33,035 bases of DNA from JAFAZJ01 sp964437145 (GTDB taxonomy: Bacteria; Pseudomonadota; Alphaproteobacteria; Reyranellales; Reyranellaceae). The position numbers and the translations under genes are program-made. Each line of letters opens with the position of its first letter. The first letter of the stretch is position 1. The notes beneath the pieces are model-generated. The model was not told where the DNA came from, made no database searches, and saw only the letters and a program-made list of their open reading frames with translations. Positions 17,109-25,519 of the stretch are shown here, one piece after another. The stretch spans positions 1 through 33,035 of the forward strand of contig CAYTFW010000057.1 in NCBI GenBank assembly GCA_964437145.1, read 5' to 3'.

Positions 17109-18076
17109 GCCGAAGCGTATTGGTCACCGGCGGCGCCGGCTTCATCGGCAGCCAGGTGTGCAAGGCCTTGGCCCAGGCCGGTTTCACGCCCATCGCCTAC
17201 GACACGCTGGAGAAGGGCCACGCCTGGGCTGTGAAATGGGGGCCGCTGGAACGCGGCGACATCGGCAACCGGTCCCAGCTCGACGCGGTGTTCACGCGCC
17301 ACAAGCCCGGGGCGATCATCCATCTCGCGGGCTACATCGAGGTCGGCGAGTCCATGCGCGATCCCGACCGTTATCGTCACAACAACGTCGACAAGAGCCT
17401 GGTGCTGATCGAGGCGGCCGAGGCGCATGGCGTGGCGCATTTCGTGTTCTCCAGCACCTGCGCCGTCTACGGCACGCCCAAGCGCCCGCTGCTCGACGAA
17501 AGCCACTCCTTCGGCCCGGTCAGCGTCTATGGCGAGACCAAGCTCGAGGTCGAGAAGGCCCTGCGCGCGCCCGGGCGAAAGATGCGCACGATCTGCCTGC
17601 GCTACTTCAACGCCGCCGGCGCCGATCCCGACGGCGAGATCGGCGAAGCGCACGACCCGGAAAGCCACCTGATGCCGCTGGCGATCGACGCCATGCTCGG
17701 TGTCGGCAAGCCGCTCACGGTGTTCGGCGACGACTGGGACACGCCCGACGGCACCTGCGTGCGCGACTACGTGCACGTCGCCGATCTCGCCGACGCCCAT
17801 GTCCGCGCGCTCGACTATGTCGCCAAGGGCGGCACGGCGCCGGCGTTCAATCTCGGCTCCGGGCACGGTTACAGCGTCAAGCAGCTGATCGAGACCACCG
17901 GCCGGCTGGGCGGCAAACCCGTGCCGCACAGCGTCGGCGCGCGCCGCCCCGGTGATCCTCCCAAGCTGGTGGCCGACACGACGCTGGTGCGCCGCGAATT
18001 GGGCTGGAGCCCCGGCCGCGATCTCGACGCCCAGATCAGCGACGCGATACGCTGGCGCCGCAAGATGCCGCGTTAG
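17105..18076 (+). CDS. galE: UDP-glucose 4-epimerase
   Basis: A 323-residue extended short-chain dehydrogenase that interconverts UDP-glucose and UDP-galactose (or the N-acetylated forms) with bound NAD. The nucleotide motif GGAGFIG spans residues 9-15, SSTCAVYG gives the catalytic Ser/Thr region near residue 117, and the catalytic pair is Tyr142-x3-Lys146 in VYGETK. CLRYFNAAGADPDGEIGE and DGTCVRDYVHVADLADAH are hallmark GalE segments. The start overlaps the glycosyltransferase stop, so the enzyme probably supplies galactose-type donors to the neighbouring transferases. The GalE subgroup cannot be separated from related 4-epimerases with full certainty. Confidence 0.93.
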   Translation: MSRSVLVTGGAGFIGSQVCKALAQAGFTPIAYDTLEKGHAWAVKWGPLERGDIGNRSQLDAVFTRHKPGAIIHLAGYIEVGESMRDPDRYRHNNVDKSLVLIEAAEAHGVAHFVFSSTCAVYGTPKRPLLDESHSFGPVSVYGETKLEVEKALRAPGRKMRTICLRYFNAAGADPDGEIGEAHDPESHLMPLAIDAMLGVGKPLTVFGDDWDTPDGTCVRDYVHVADLADAHVRALDYVAKGGTAPAFNLGSGHGYSVKQLIETTGRLGGKPVPHSVGARRPGDPPKLVADTTLVRRELGWSPGRDLDAQISDAIRWRRKMPR

Positions 18077-18082
18077 TCTCGG

Positions 18083-18155
18083 CTGTCATTCCGAGCGCAG
18101 CGAGGAATCTCGACTGCCGCGCCGCCTGGATTCCTCGCTGCGCTCGGAATGACAG
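18083..18155. repeat. Inverted-repeat element, copy 1
   Basis: Arms 18083-18109 and 18129-18155 are perfectly complementary over 27 bases. They start CTGTCATTCCGAGCGCAGCG and flank a 19-nt loop. The element lies between the galE stop (18076) and the CoA-transferase start (18173). The same arm sequence occurs at three other places in the window. Confidence 0.97.
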
Positions 18156-18172
18156 GACGGGGAGAATCCACC

Positions 18173-19384
18173 ATGTTCGCACCGCTGCAGGGCGTGCGCG
18201 TCGTCGACCTGACGCACGTCTATGCCGGCCCCTACGTCACGCACGTGCTGACTCAGCTCGGCGCCGATGTGGTGAAGATCGAGCGCCCCGGCGTCGGCGA
18301 CGTGATCCGCGCGGGTCTGCGCGGCGTGTCGCCACCCGGCTTCGCCGCCCCCTTCGTCGGCATGAACCACGGCAAGCGCTCGCTGACGCTCGACCTGAAG
18401 GATGCGCGCGGCAAGGATGCGCTCTCGCGGCTGATCGAGCGCGGCGATGTGCTGGTCGAGAATCTGCGGCCGGGCGAGCTGGAGCGCATCGGCTTTGGTC
18501 CCGAGGCTGCGCGCCGGATCAACCCGCGCCTGATCTACGCCTCGGTGTCGGGCTGGGGCCAGACCGGCAACCAGGCGAGCCGCGCCGGCTACGACCAGGT
18601 GATCCAGGCCTCGACCGGCATGATGATGATGCAGGGCGAGGCCGGCACGCCGCCGATGAAGATCGGCTTTCCGGCGATCGACATCGCCACCGGCATGAAC
18701 GGCGCCTGCGCGATCCTCGCCGCGTTGCTGGAACGGCAACGCACCGGCACGGGCAGCCGCATCGATATCGGCATGGGCGATTCGGCGCTGATGCTGATGA
18801 TCGGCAACAGCTCCGCCTGGTTGGTCGGCGGCCTGCCGCACGAACGCGTGGGCAACCGCGCGCTGACCTCCAGCCCCACCTCCGGCGTGTTCGAGACCGC
18901 CGACGGCTCGATCTCGGTCGCCGCCAACACGCTCGAGCAGGGCCACAAGGCGCTCGACGTCATCGGCCGCCCCGAGCTCAAGACCGATCAGCGTTTTGCG
19001 CCCGTGCGCAAGGGTGGCTTCTTCCACGTCGCCGACCCTGACGGCGCCGAGCGCGAGTTCGCGGCGGCCTTGAAGGCGCGCGACGCGGAGCACTGGGAGG
19101 CGGCGTTCAACGACGCCGGTATCGCCTGCGGCAAGATCCGCACGATCCACGAGTTCCTCGCCGGACCCTATCGCTCGATGCCCGGCATCCACCGCACGAT
19201 CACCGACCAGCCCGGCTACGACCGACCGGTCGAGGCGCTGGGCGCCGGCTTCCGCGTCGACGGCACCATCCCGGCGGCCACCCGTCCCGCGCCACCACTC
19301 GGCGGCGACTCGCGCGCGGTGCTGGACGAGTTGGGATTCAACGCCCGCGAGATCGATGCGATGGCGAAGGACGGCGTGATCTGA
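18173..19384 (+). CDS. Family III CoA-transferase (CaiB/BaiF type)
   Basis: A 403-residue predicted CoA-transferase that moves CoA between carboxylic acids through an aspartyl-CoA thioester intermediate. The start MFAPLQGVRVVDLTHVYAGPY is typical; GGGGAG lies about eight bases before ATG 18173. Conserved pieces include LGADVVKIERPGVGD, NHGKRSLTLDLKD, VENLRPGELERIGFG and SGWGQTG. The catalytic Asp is Asp170 in IGFPAIDIATG, matching Asp169 of formyl-CoA transferase. Substrates are not deducible. No partner dehydratase or ligase gene is adjacent. It stands alone between two copies of one inverted repeat in the middle of glycan genes. Confidence 0.93.
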   Translation: MFAPLQGVRVVDLTHVYAGPYVTHVLTQLGADVVKIERPGVGDVIRAGLRGVSPPGFAAPFVGMNHGKRSLTLDLKDARGKDALSRLIERGDVLVENLRPGELERIGFGPEAARRINPRLIYASVSGWGQTGNQASRAGYDQVIQASTGMMMMQGEAGTPPMKIGFPAIDIATGMNGACAILAALLERQRTGTGSRIDIGMGDSALMLMIGNSSAWLVGGLPHERVGNRALTSSPTSGVFETADGSISVAANTLEQGHKALDVIGRPELKTDQRFAPVRKGGFFHVADPDGAEREFAAALKARDAEHWEAAFNDAGIACGKIRTIHEFLAGPYRSMPGIHRTITDQPGYDRPVEALGAGFRVDGTIPAATRPAPPLGGDSRAVLDELGFNAREIDAMAKDGVI

Positions 19385-19409
19385 CATCCGCTGCGCGGGC
19401 AGAGTCACT

Positions 19410-19478
19410 CTGTCATTCCGAGCGTAGCGAGGAATCCAGGAAGGCCGCCTGGATTCCTCGCTGCGCTCGGAATGACAG
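19410..19478. repeat. Inverted-repeat element, copy 2
   Basis: Arms 19410-19440 and 19448-19478 (31 nt, 30 complementary) flank a 7-nt loop, AAGGCCG. The single mismatch is GCGTAGC against GCGCAGC. It lies 25 bases after the CoA-transferase stop and 23 bases before the stop of the convergent Mo-enzyme gene, so it could end transcription from both sides. The right arm with its preceding GCCGCCTG is shared with copy 1. Confidence 0.97.
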
Positions 19479-19501
19479 CGGCTACGTCCGAACGATCCTC
19501 G

Positions 19502-21736
19502 CTACGCCAACTTGAACGGCAGGCTGCGCAGGCGCTTGCCGGTGAGCGCGAAGATCGCGTTGCCGACAGCGGGCGCGATCGGTGGCGTGCCGGGCTCGCC
19601 GACGCCGCCCATCTCCGAGTCGGGCGAGCCGACGATCACGGTCTCGATCACCGGCATGTCGGCCAACCGCACGACGTCGTAGTCGGGGAAGTTGCTCTGC
19701 TCGACCTGGCCGTTCTTGATCGTGATCTCGCCGTGCAGCGCCGCCGACAGGCCGTAGACGATGCCGCTTTCCATCTGCGCGCGCACGATGGCCGGATTGA
19801 CCACGCGACCGCAATCGACGGCGCAGACCACGCGCTTCACGCGGATCGCGTTGCCCTCGACCGCGACCTCGGCGACCTGCGCCACGATCGAGCCGAAGGA
19901 TTGGCGCAGCGCGATGCCGCGGCCGATGCCCGACGGCGGCGGCGTACCCCACCCCGCCGCCTTGGCCGCCGCGTCGAGCACGGCCAGGTGGCGCGGCTGA
20001 TCCTTGAGCAGCTCGCGGCGCAGCGCGAGCGGATCCTTGTTCATCGCCAGCGCCACCTCGTCCAGGAAGCACTCGTCGAAGAAGGCGGTGTGCGAATGGC
20101 CGACCGAGCGCCAGAAACCCACCGGCACCGGTCCCTTGGGCACCACCGCTTCGAGACGGTAGGACGGGAAGCCGTAGGGCGGCCGCTCGACGCTGTTGCC
20201 ATCGGGATCGCCTTGCTCGCCCAGGCGCAGCACGCGGTCGATGAACTGGCCGGTGGCCGACTGGCCCACCAGCCGGCAGCGCCACTCCCATGGCGCTTCC
20301 TTCGAGGCGCGCGCCTGCATGCGCGCCACCGCCATCGGCCGATAGAAATCGTGGCGCATGTCCTCTTCGCGCGACCACATCACCTGCACCGGCTTGCCCG
20401 GCACCGCCTTGGCGATCGCCACCGCCTGGCGCACGAGATCGGGCTCGGCGCGCCGGCCGAAGCCGCCGCCGAGATAGGTCGTGTGGATCGTCACCTGCGC
20501 CTGATCGATCTCGGCCGACTTGGCCGCGACGTAGCGCATCAAAGACGGCGACTGGTTCGGCATCCACAGCCGCAGACGGCCATCGGCGAAGAGCGCCGTG
20601 CAGTTCATCGGCTCCATCGTGGCGTGCGCCAGATACGGCGCGCGATAGGTCGCCTCGATGCCGCGCTCCATCGGCCGCTGCGGTGTCGGCGTGGTCTGGA
20701 AGCTGCGCGTCTTGGTGGCGTCGCCAACGGCGCGCGATTGCGCCTCGTAGTCTCGCATCAGCGTCGCGCTGTCGAGCTTAACGTTGGGTCCGTCATCCCA
20801 GGCGATCTTCAGCTGCTCGTTCAGATAGCGCTGCGCCTTCCACCAACTCTCACCGACGACGGCGATCGCGGTAGGCAGCTCGACGACTTTCGTCACGCCC
20901 TTCGGCAGGCCGCCGGCTGGTATCGTGAAGCCCTTGGGCTTGCCACCGAACACCGGGCTGTTGGCGACGGCGGCGTAGAGCATGTCGGGCAGGCGCACGT
21001 CGACGCCGAAGGTCGCGGTGCCGGTGACCTTGGCGGCGATGTCGAGGCGCGGCAGCTCCTTGCCGATGAGCTTGAAATCCGCCGGCTTCTTGACCGGCAC
21101 ATCGCCGAGCGGCTGAAGCTTGCCGATGGCGTCGACAAGCTCGCCGAAGGTCGCGACTTGCTTGCCGTCGCGCGTGCGCACGCGCGAGTCGGCGATCACC
21201 AGATCGGCCTGCTTCACGCCGGCTTTCTGCGCCGCCGCGCGCAGCAGCAACTCGCGCGCCGAGGCACCGGCGAGCCGCATCGGCTCCCAGGCGTCGCGTG
21301 TCGCGGTGCTGCCGCCGGTGGCCGAGACGCCCAGGATTCCGGCGACGCGCGAGCCGGCCCACAGCGCGATATCGCGCATCAGCCCGGGATCCTGCGCGCG
21401 TCCACCCTCGAGCAGCATCTCGACGTTGCGATAGATGCCGAGGTCGGCGGCGTCCTCGACGCGCACGTCCTCCCACTTCGCATCCATCTCCTCGGCGACC
21501 AGCACGGCGAGCGCGGTGTGGATACCCTGCCCCATCTCGGCGCGTGGTGCTGCGACGATGATGGTGCCGCTCTTCGACACCTTCACCCAGCCATTCAGCG
21601 ACACCTCGCCGTCGCGCGCCTTGAACGCATCGCGTCCGCCCAGCCGGTCGCGCTCGTGCGCGAACCACCAGCCCACGATCAGCGCGCCGGTACCCAGCGT
21701 GCCGCCGATGATCAGCTTGCGCCGCGTGAGTTTCAT
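19502..21736 (-). CDS. Molybdopterin-binding large subunit, isoquinoline 1-oxidoreductase beta-type
   Basis: A 744-residue xanthine-oxidase-family large subunit of the two-subunit IorAB type. The leader MKLTRRKLIIGGTLGTGALI carries a twin-arginine motif (T-R-R-K-L-I), so the complex is probably exported folded. The Mo-cofactor segments GQGIHTALAVLVAEEM (near residue 60), TYLGGGFGRRAEPDLV, FWRSVGHSHTAFFDECFLDE and the C-terminal GGVGEPGTPPIAPAVGNAIF (catalytic Glu in GEPG) are present. IorB-type proteins hydroxylate N-heterocycles or oxidise aldehydes; the substrate here is unknown. ATG 21736 overlaps the stop of the Fe-S subunit gene (ATGA). Confidence 0.93.
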   Translation of the reverse strand: MKLTRRKLIIGGTLGTGALIVGWWFAHERDRLGGRDAFKARDGEVSLNGWVKVSKSGTIIVAAPRAEMGQGIHTALAVLVAEEMDAKWEDVRVEDAADLGIYRNVEMLLEGGRAQDPGLMRDIALWAGSRVAGILGVSATGGSTATRDAWEPMRLAGASARELLLRAAAQKAGVKQADLVIADSRVRTRDGKQVATFGELVDAIGKLQPLGDVPVKKPADFKLIGKELPRLDIAAKVTGTATFGVDVRLPDMLYAAVANSPVFGGKPKGFTIPAGGLPKGVTKVVELPTAIAVVGESWWKAQRYLNEQLKIAWDDGPNVKLDSATLMRDYEAQSRAVGDATKTRSFQTTPTPQRPMERGIEATYRAPYLAHATMEPMNCTALFADGRLRLWMPNQSPSLMRYVAAKSAEIDQAQVTIHTTYLGGGFGRRAEPDLVRQAVAIAKAVPGKPVQVMWSREEDMRHDFYRPMAVARMQARASKEAPWEWRCRLVGQSATGQFIDRVLRLGEQGDPDGNSVERPPYGFPSYRLEAVVPKGPVPVGFWRSVGHSHTAFFDECFLDEVALAMNKDPLALRRELLKDQPRHLAVLDAAAKAAGWGTPPPSGIGRGIALRQSFGSIVAQVAEVAVEGNAIRVKRVVCAVDCGRVVNPAIVRAQMESGIVYGLSAALHGEITIKNGQVEQSNFPDYDVVRLADMPVIETVIVGSPDSEMGGVGEPGTPPIAPAVGNAIFALTGKRLRSLPFKLA

Positions 21737-22194
21737 CGCCGCGCCTCCATCAGCGCCGCCGCGCGATGCACCGCCTTGCGGATGCTCTGGTAGGTGCCGC
21801 AGCGGCAGATGTTGGTGAGCGCCGCGTCGATCTCGGCGTCGGTCGGTTTCGGCTTCTCCTTGAGCAACGCCGCGGTCGCCATCATGAAGCCGGGCTGGCA
21901 GTAGCCGCATTGCGGCACCTGCAGCTCGATCCACGCCGCCTGCACCGCGTGCAGCCGCTCGCCACCCAGGCCTTCGATGGTCACGACCTCGCGCCCGGCG
22001 ACCTGTTCGAGCGGCACCGAACACGAGCGCATCGCCTGGCCGTCGACATGTACCGTGCAGGCGCCGCAGGCGGCGACGCCACAGCCAAACTTGGTGCCGA
22101 CCAGCGCGAGGTCCTCGCGCAGCACCCACAGCAAGGGCTTGTCCGACTCGACCTCGATGTCGCGCCGCTCGCCGTTGATTGTGACCGCAACCAT
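21733..22194 (-). CDS. [2Fe-2S] small subunit, isoquinoline 1-oxidoreductase alpha-type
   Basis: A 153-residue electron-transfer subunit with two [2Fe-2S] clusters. The first, plant-ferredoxin-like cluster is bound by Cys38, Cys43, Cys46 and Cys58 (GTKFGCGVAACGACTVHVDG). The second is bound by the paired CGYC and CRCG motifs in VPQCGYCQPGFMM and NICRCGTYQSI. GGAGGG lies just upstream of ATG 22194. The subunit has no leader and probably hitch-hikes with the twin-arginine large subunit. The separate FAD subunit of xanthine-dehydrogenase relatives is absent, as expected for the IorAB class, which passes electrons to cytochromes. Confidence 0.95.
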   Translation of the reverse strand: MVAVTINGERRDIEVESDKPLLWVLREDLALVGTKFGCGVAACGACTVHVDGQAMRSCSVPLEQVAGREVVTIEGLGGERLHAVQAAWIELQVPQCGYCQPGFMMATAALLKEKPKPTDAEIDAALTNICRCGTYQSIRKAVHRAAALMEARR

Positions 22195-22627
22195 CGGCCC
22201 TCCAAGCGTCTACATGAACGCCGTTAAGATAGACTTCAGCGAGGCCATCAACCAGTGAAATCGCCGGCGGCGCACAACTTGCCGCATCCACCACGCCGCG
22301 CGATCGCTCCGACCTGGCAGCGTGGAGTCGCACGTCGAAGACGATCACGTGTTGCCAGCCGACCCGTTCGATTGACGCGCATTTTCGGCGCTCCGAGCGG
22401 GCGATCGTGGAGAGCGTGATCCGTGCAAGCCGAATCGATCTGTCATTCCGAGCGCAGCGAGGAATCTTTCGGCAACGGAAAGATTCCTCGCTGCGCTCGG
22501 AATGACAGAGAATCCAAGCTGGTCGGATTCCACCCTAGTAGGGCGCAAACCACTCGCAACCGTCGTGAGACATCGGGCATGATGCATGCCCGTCGTTGGC
22601 CGAGCAGACCGAGGAAGAACCCGCGCC
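22195..22627. other. Intergenic region with one inverted repeat and no recognised gene
   Basis: 433 bases separate the divergent Fe-S subunit gene and the STT3-like gene. Apart from the inverted repeat at 22440-22508 nothing is recognised: no RNA gene fold, no strong promoter hexamers and no small open frame with a ribosome site. A weak GAGGA at 22611-22615 lies before the GTG at 22628. Confidence 0.6.
22440..22508. repeat. Inverted-repeat element, copy 3
   Basis: Arms 22440-22470 and 22478-22508 are perfectly complementary over 31 bases (starting CTGTCATTCCGAGCGCAGCG) around a 7-nt loop GGCAACG. It is the longest perfect copy in the window, upstream of the STT3-like gene and outside any coding frame. 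Confidence 0.98.
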
Positions 22628-24346
22628 GTGTCGCGTACCGTCAATAGCGGATGGGCCGCCACGTCGTTCGTGCTCGCCGTCACGGTGTCGTGGTCCCTCT
22701 ACTTCGGCTGGGACGTCGTGATCACCCAGGGCTCGCTGCCCAGCCCCGATTCCTTCTCCCGCATCAACCGCATCATCGCCTCGATCGAGGCTGGCCAAAT
22801 CCTCGGCCACGTGCCGCGCGACAACAGCGGCGCGGTCGTGCCGTTGCACTGGTCGCACCTGCTCGACGTCATGATCCTGGCGCTGACCCTGCCGCTATGG
22901 CCGTTCCTGGGCTTCGATCAGGCGCTGCGCATCGGCGCCGCCGCCGTCGGTCCGCTGACCTGCGCGTTGGCGGCGTGGACGGCGATGGGCGCGGCGCGGA
23001 TAGCCGGCCTGTCGCCATGGCCCGCCTCCTGCGCCGGCCTGCTCTCGGGGCTGAGCACGGGCGTCTTCGCTTACGGCGCCTTCGGTCGTACCGACCATCA
23101 CTTGCTGATCCTGGCCATCGCCACGGCGACGCTGAGCCTGGCCTGGCAAGCGCGCGAGCTCGGCCCACGTCGCGCAGCGTGGGCCGGCGTGCTGGCCGGG
23201 CTGGGCGGCTGGACGAGCCCGGAGATGATGCCCTTCGCCGTGCTCGGCTGGGCGGTCGCGATCCTCGGCGACACCGCACGCGATGGCCGTGTCGGTCGGC
23301 GCGCCACGCTCTATGCCGCCTCCTATCTCGCCACGGCGCTCGTCGCGTTGATCCTCGATCCACCCGACGCCGGCCGCTTAGCCGTGGTGTACGACCGCCT
23401 GTCGCGACCGATCGTCGAGCAAGCCCTGCTGATGACCGCGGTGGCGTTGATCGGCGCGCGCCTGTCGCCGGTGGGCACCGCGCCGTGGCCGACGGCGATC
23501 ATCGGCGCCGTCGTCGCGCTGTGCGCGATCGGCCCGTGGGCGGCGCTGTATCCGCAGTTTTTCCAAGGTAGCGCCGAGTACTCCGAGGAGGCTTGGCGGC
23601 GCATCTGGGCCTTCAATGGCGAGTTGTTCTCGCCCTTCGTCGACCCCGGACTGTTCGCGTTCTTCCTCGCCGTGCCGCTCTTCGTGCTGCCGATCGCCTG
23701 CGCCCTGCTGCTGGCGAAACGACGCACGCCGCTCGACGTGCTGGTCGTGGTCGGCGCGCTCTTCGTGCTCTATCTCGGCTGTCGCCACATCCGGCTGACG
23801 TTCTATCCGCAGCAGGCCGCCGCGATCGCCATGGCGATCATGCTGGCTCGGGCGACGGCTTCGGCGCCGGCGCTCCGCCGCTTTCTGGTGCTGACGCTGG
23901 CGACGCTGGTGCTGGCCTTCGTGCCGATGGCCGGTCTCGCGATCTTCGGCGAGAGCAAGACCAGCGCCGTGGGCGGCAAGGACTGCGATCCGGGCAGCGC
24001 GGCCGCGGCGCTCGCGCCGTTCGCCGGCCGCGTGGTGCTGTCGCCCTACATGGATTCGCCGGAGCTGGTCTACTTCACCAATGCGCTGACCGTGGCCGGC
24101 CCCTATCACCGCGCCGAGCGGCAGATCCTCGACTCGCTCGACGCCTACGAGACGCGCGATTTCGCCGGGCCCGCACCGCCCGCCGCCTTCGCCAAGACGC
24201 GCGCCGCGGCCGTGCTGGTGTGCACGCGCCAAGACCACATCGCGGGCACGCTGGGCGCGGCGCTGCGCGACGGCCGCCCGCCCGCCTGGCTCGAGGAGCG
24301 TCCCGTCGCCGCAAGGAGCGGCTACCGGTTCTACGTCGTGCGCTGA
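22628..24346 (+). CDS. Polytopic membrane protein, STT3/AglB-like GT-C glycosyltransferase
   Basis: A 572-residue protein with about eleven to thirteen membrane segments and a soluble C-terminal part of roughly 120 residues. The first periplasmic loop has SPDSFSRINRIIASIEAG (Asp41, Arg45) and VPLHWSHLLDVMIL, and a later loop has FGRTDHHLLIL (Asp156-His-His). DxxxR and DHH patterns occur in oligosaccharyltransferase STT3/AglB relatives and in a large family of bacterial GT-C proteins. The WWD sequon-binding motif of true STT3/PglB is not seen, so protein glycosylation is unproven. GTG 22628 is preferred for GAGGA at 22611; the ATG at 22586 has no ribosome site. Start confidence is moderate. 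Confidence 0.8.
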   Translation: MSRTVNSGWAATSFVLAVTVSWSLYFGWDVVITQGSLPSPDSFSRINRIIASIEAGQILGHVPRDNSGAVVPLHWSHLLDVMILALTLPLWPFLGFDQALRIGAAAVGPLTCALAAWTAMGAARIAGLSPWPASCAGLLSGLSTGVFAYGAFGRTDHHLLILAIATATLSLAWQARELGPRRAAWAGVLAGLGGWTSPEMMPFAVLGWAVAILGDTARDGRVGRRATLYAASYLATALVALILDPPDAGRLAVVYDRLSRPIVEQALLMTAVALIGARLSPVGTAPWPTAIIGAVVALCAIGPWAALYPQFFQGSAEYSEEAWRRIWAFNGELFSPFVDPGLFAFFLAVPLFVLPIACALLLAKRRTPLDVLVVVGALFVLYLGCRHIRLTFYPQQAAAIAMAIMLARATASAPALRRFLVLTLATLVLAFVPMAGLAIFGESKTSAVGGKDCDPGSAAAALAPFAGRVVLSPYMDSPELVYFTNALTVAGPYHRAERQILDSLDAYETRDFAGPAPPAAFAKTRAAAVLVCTRQDHIAGTLGAALRDGRPPAWLEERPVAARSGYRFYVVR

Positions 24347-24350
24347 CGCA

Positions 24351-24965
24351 TCAGGTCTCGCCGAGCAGCGCCTGGCGGAAGCGGTCCTTCAGATGCGCGC
24401 CGTCCTGCGGCGGCATCACGAACTCCAGCTTCTCGACCATCACCTTGACGACGCGGAACACCGGGCCGTTCTTGCGCCTGAGGTCGGCGACGAGCTGCGT
24501 CACCTCGGCCTCGTCGCGCACCGTGGCGCTGTCGGCGATGCCGCAGCCGCGCGCGATGACGCTGAGGTCGGCGCCGGCACCGGAATCGGTTGGCCCGTTG
24601 TTGCGTGCGCTGGTGTGCGTCGCCTGATTGCCGGTCTCACCGAACTTCTCGTTGTCGAGCACGCAGATCGCGAGGTTGTGCGGCTGCTGCGTGGCGACGG
24701 TGGCCAGCGAGCCCATGCCCATCAGCATGTCGCCGTCGCCGGTGATCACCAGCACGCGCTTGGTCGGCTGCGCGATGGCGAGCCCGAGCCCCATCCCCAC
24801 CGTGGCGCCCATCGCGCCCCAGAGCGGCATGTTGAGCGGCCGATCGCCGGCCTCGGTGACATCCCAGTTCGACGAGCCCAGGCCCGCGATCACCAGCAGA
24901 TCGTCGGTCGCACCTTCGAGGATCTTCTTGACCAGCGGGCGGCGGCGCAGCGTGGCGTTGCTCAT
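24351..24965 (-). CDS. ThDP decarboxylase beta subunit (sulfopyruvate/phosphonopyruvate decarboxylase type)
   Basis: A 204-residue thiamine-diphosphate pyrophosphate-binding half-enzyme. The ThDP motif begins GDGDMLMGMGSLATV (GDG at 76-78) and ends at CVLDNEKFGETG (Asp104-Asn105). The preceding NMPLWGAMGATVGMGLGLAIA is typical of ComE and of the C-terminal half of phosphonopyruvate decarboxylase. It lies one base after the alpha-subunit stop, so the two probably form one heteromeric decarboxylase acting on a 3-substituted pyruvate to give an aldehyde. The true substrate (sulfopyruvate, phosphonopyruvate or another 2-oxo acid) is not decided by the sequence. Confidence 0.88.
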   Translation of the reverse strand: MSNATLRRRPLVKKILEGATDDLLVIAGLGSSNWDVTEAGDRPLNMPLWGAMGATVGMGLGLAIAQPTKRVLVITGDGDMLMGMGSLATVATQQPHNLAICVLDNEKFGETGNQATHTSARNNGPTDSGAGADLSVIARGCGIADSATVRDEAEVTQLVADLRRKNGPVFRVVKVMVEKLEFVMPPQDGAHLKDRFRQALLGET

Positions 24966-24966
24966 C

Positions 24967-25497
24967 TCACTTCTTCCCGAAATTCTTGATGCCGATCAGC
25001 TTTTGGCGCAGCAGCACCGCCACGGCCTGCCCGCCGTTGAAGGCGGTGCGCGCGGCGGCGTCGACCGTGGCCTTCACCTCTTCGGCCTTGTCGACCGAGT
25101 AGAGCAGCACGCCCATCGCCTCGAGTACCTTGGGCGTGCCCTGGCCCATCGGGTACTGCCAGGAATTGAACTCGCCGTAGTCGCCACGCATGGTGATCAA
25201 GGTCAGCAGCGGAAAGCGCAGGGTCTTGGTCAGGCCCATCAGGTTGATGGTGTTGCCGACGCCGGAGCTTTGCATCAGCAGCACCGAGCGCTGACCGCCC
25301 AGCCAGGCGCCGGCGGCCAGCGCCACGCCCTCTTCCTCCGTCGTCAGCGCCAGCGTTCGCATGGCGTTGGAGCGCTGGCAGGACTCGATCAGTCGGGAGT
25401 GGCCGGCGTCGGGCACGTGGTAGACCTGCCGGATCTCATGCGCCTGCAGGACGGCGAAGATGTCGTCGCGCCAATCCGGCGCCGCTTGGGCGTTCAT
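24967..25497 (-). CDS. ThDP decarboxylase alpha subunit (sulfopyruvate/phosphonopyruvate decarboxylase type)
   Basis: A 176-residue pyrimidine-binding half of a split ThDP enzyme. VYHVPDAGHSRLIESC resembles the ComD/Ppd N-terminus, and LALTTEEEGVALAAGAWLGG carries the Glu (residues 54-56) that activates the cofactor pyrimidine. LLMQSSGVGNTINLMGL and LITMRGDYGEFNSWQYPMGQ match the family's two further conserved blocks. Known phosphonopyruvate decarboxylases are usually one fused chain, while archaeal sulfopyruvate decarboxylase (ComDE) is split as here. ATG 25497 lies 22 bases after the upstream gene, within the same operon as the carbamoyltransferase. Confidence 0.88.
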   Translation of the reverse strand: MNAQAAPDWRDDIFAVLQAHEIRQVYHVPDAGHSRLIESCQRSNAMRTLALTTEEEGVALAAGAWLGGQRSVLLMQSSGVGNTINLMGLTKTLRFPLLTLITMRGDYGEFNSWQYPMGQGTPKVLEAMGVLLYSVDKAEEVKATVDAAARTAFNGGQAVAVLLRQKLIGIKNFGKK

Positions 25498-25519
25498 GCG
25501 TCTCTCACTCTAGATTGCG

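Noticed and set aside
18083..19478. Insertion sequence or transposon ended by the two repeat copies
   Set aside because: No transposase, no target-site duplication seen, and each copy is itself a complete inverted pair and not a single terminal repeat.
19472..21793. Long + strand open frame antisense to the Mo-enzyme gene
   Set aside because: Shadow of the molybdopterin subunit gene; His/Arg/Asp-rich with no recognisable domain. The minus-strand protein has complete family motifs.
18083..22508. CRISPR array formed by the repeated TGTCATTCCGAGCG units
   Set aside because: The repeats are inverted pairs far apart, with no regular spacers and no cas gene. They are dispersed palindromic elements.
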